Assembly (NCBI GenBank): GCA_910584995.1
Contig: CAJUDW010000016.1
Coordinates: forward strand, 39,642-54,827
Direction: 5' to 3'
Source: an uncultured Oscillibacter sp.
Lineage (GTDB): Bacteria > Bacillota > Clostridia > Oscillospirales > Oscillospiraceae
Length of the DNA stretch: 15,186 bases
The position numbers and the translations under genes were made by a program. The notes beneath the pieces were generated by a model. It did not search any database. It had not been told where the DNA came from and saw nothing but the letters and a program-made list of their open reading frames with translations. This document shows positions 15,087 to 15,186 of this stretch, piece after piece; within the stretch, counting starts at the first letter, position 1; every line of letters starts with the position of its first letter.

Positions 15087-15186
15087 TCAGACGGTTTTTC
15101 GAAACAGCATAAAGGCTTCAGAATAGTTTAAGCCCCACTGGAGCCCTCTGGCGCGATCTGTTTCCCTTACATACTGCGGAGAGCGA
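15087..15186 (-). CDS. C-terminal end of an unidentified gene, cut by the window edge
   Basis: An open frame enters from the right edge and stops at TGA (15087-15089), leaving 32 residues: they begin R-S-P-Q-Y-V-R-E-T-D and end N-Y-S-E-A-F-M-L-F-R-K-T-V. The stop lies 44 bases before the glycosyltransferase start, a spacing that fits the same operon. I do not recognise the family from so short a tail. Of the other two minus-strand frames, one stops after 23 codons and one after 5, so this is the best but not a certain reading. Confidence 0.45.
   Translation of the reverse strand, partial: RSPQYVRETDRARGLQWGLNYSEAFMLFRKTV

Overview
The window looks like the chromosome of a Gram-positive anaerobe of the class Clostridia (Bacillota), perhaps an Oscillospiraceae-type gut bacterium. 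This is an inference from strong Shine-Dalgarno sites, a BlaI/BlaR1-type regulator pair with an oversized sensor, a GufA-type ZIP transporter and teichoic-acid-like polymer genes. No rRNA, tRNA or CRISPR array was found. By eye, the left half (to about 7300) is clearly more GC-rich than the right half (about 7870 to the end). I did not count the bases.

Left part (1-4760): a plus-strand ZIP metal transporter ends in a strong hairpin terminator. Facing it is a minus-strand two-gene operon: a BlaI/MecI-type repressor overlapping by ATGA with a BlaR1-like M56 membrane metalloprotease. The protease carries a roughly 720-residue extracellular part of unknown role instead of a penicillin-binding domain. 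The operon has a consensus promoter with two operator-like dyads over it, so it probably represses itself.

Middle part (4770-7310): just upstream of that promoter lies a compact non-coding element of about 307 bp. It has 27-bp imperfect terminal inverted repeats bounded by TA, as in a MITE of the IS630/Tc1 type. Next is a decayed sugar isomerase gene of the hydroxypyruvate-isomerase-like TIM-barrel family (one nonsense codon and at least four frame breaks). It is divergent from a LacI-family regulator. Both promoters can be read and share an AAACACACAAT sequence, so the regulator probably controlled the now broken gene. The regulator itself shows two compensating frameshifts near its C-terminus.

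Spacer (7310-7875): no large gene. It holds a 29-codon ORF with a very good ribosome binding site and four successive inverted repeats.

Right part (7876-15186): a minus-strand operon-like run for a cell-surface polymer. In transcription order it has a cut-off gene end, a GT4 glycosyltransferase, a CDP-glycerol glycerophosphotransferase-family (TagB/TagF) protein, an IspD/TarI-type cytidylyltransferase, an O-antigen-ligase/polymerase-type membrane protein, a MurJ/MviN-type flippase and an APH(6)/hydroxyurea-type kinase. Together these suggest activation of a polyol phosphate with CTP, its transfer onto a glycan, and export and polymerisation of that glycan. The operon's promoter lies beyond the right edge.
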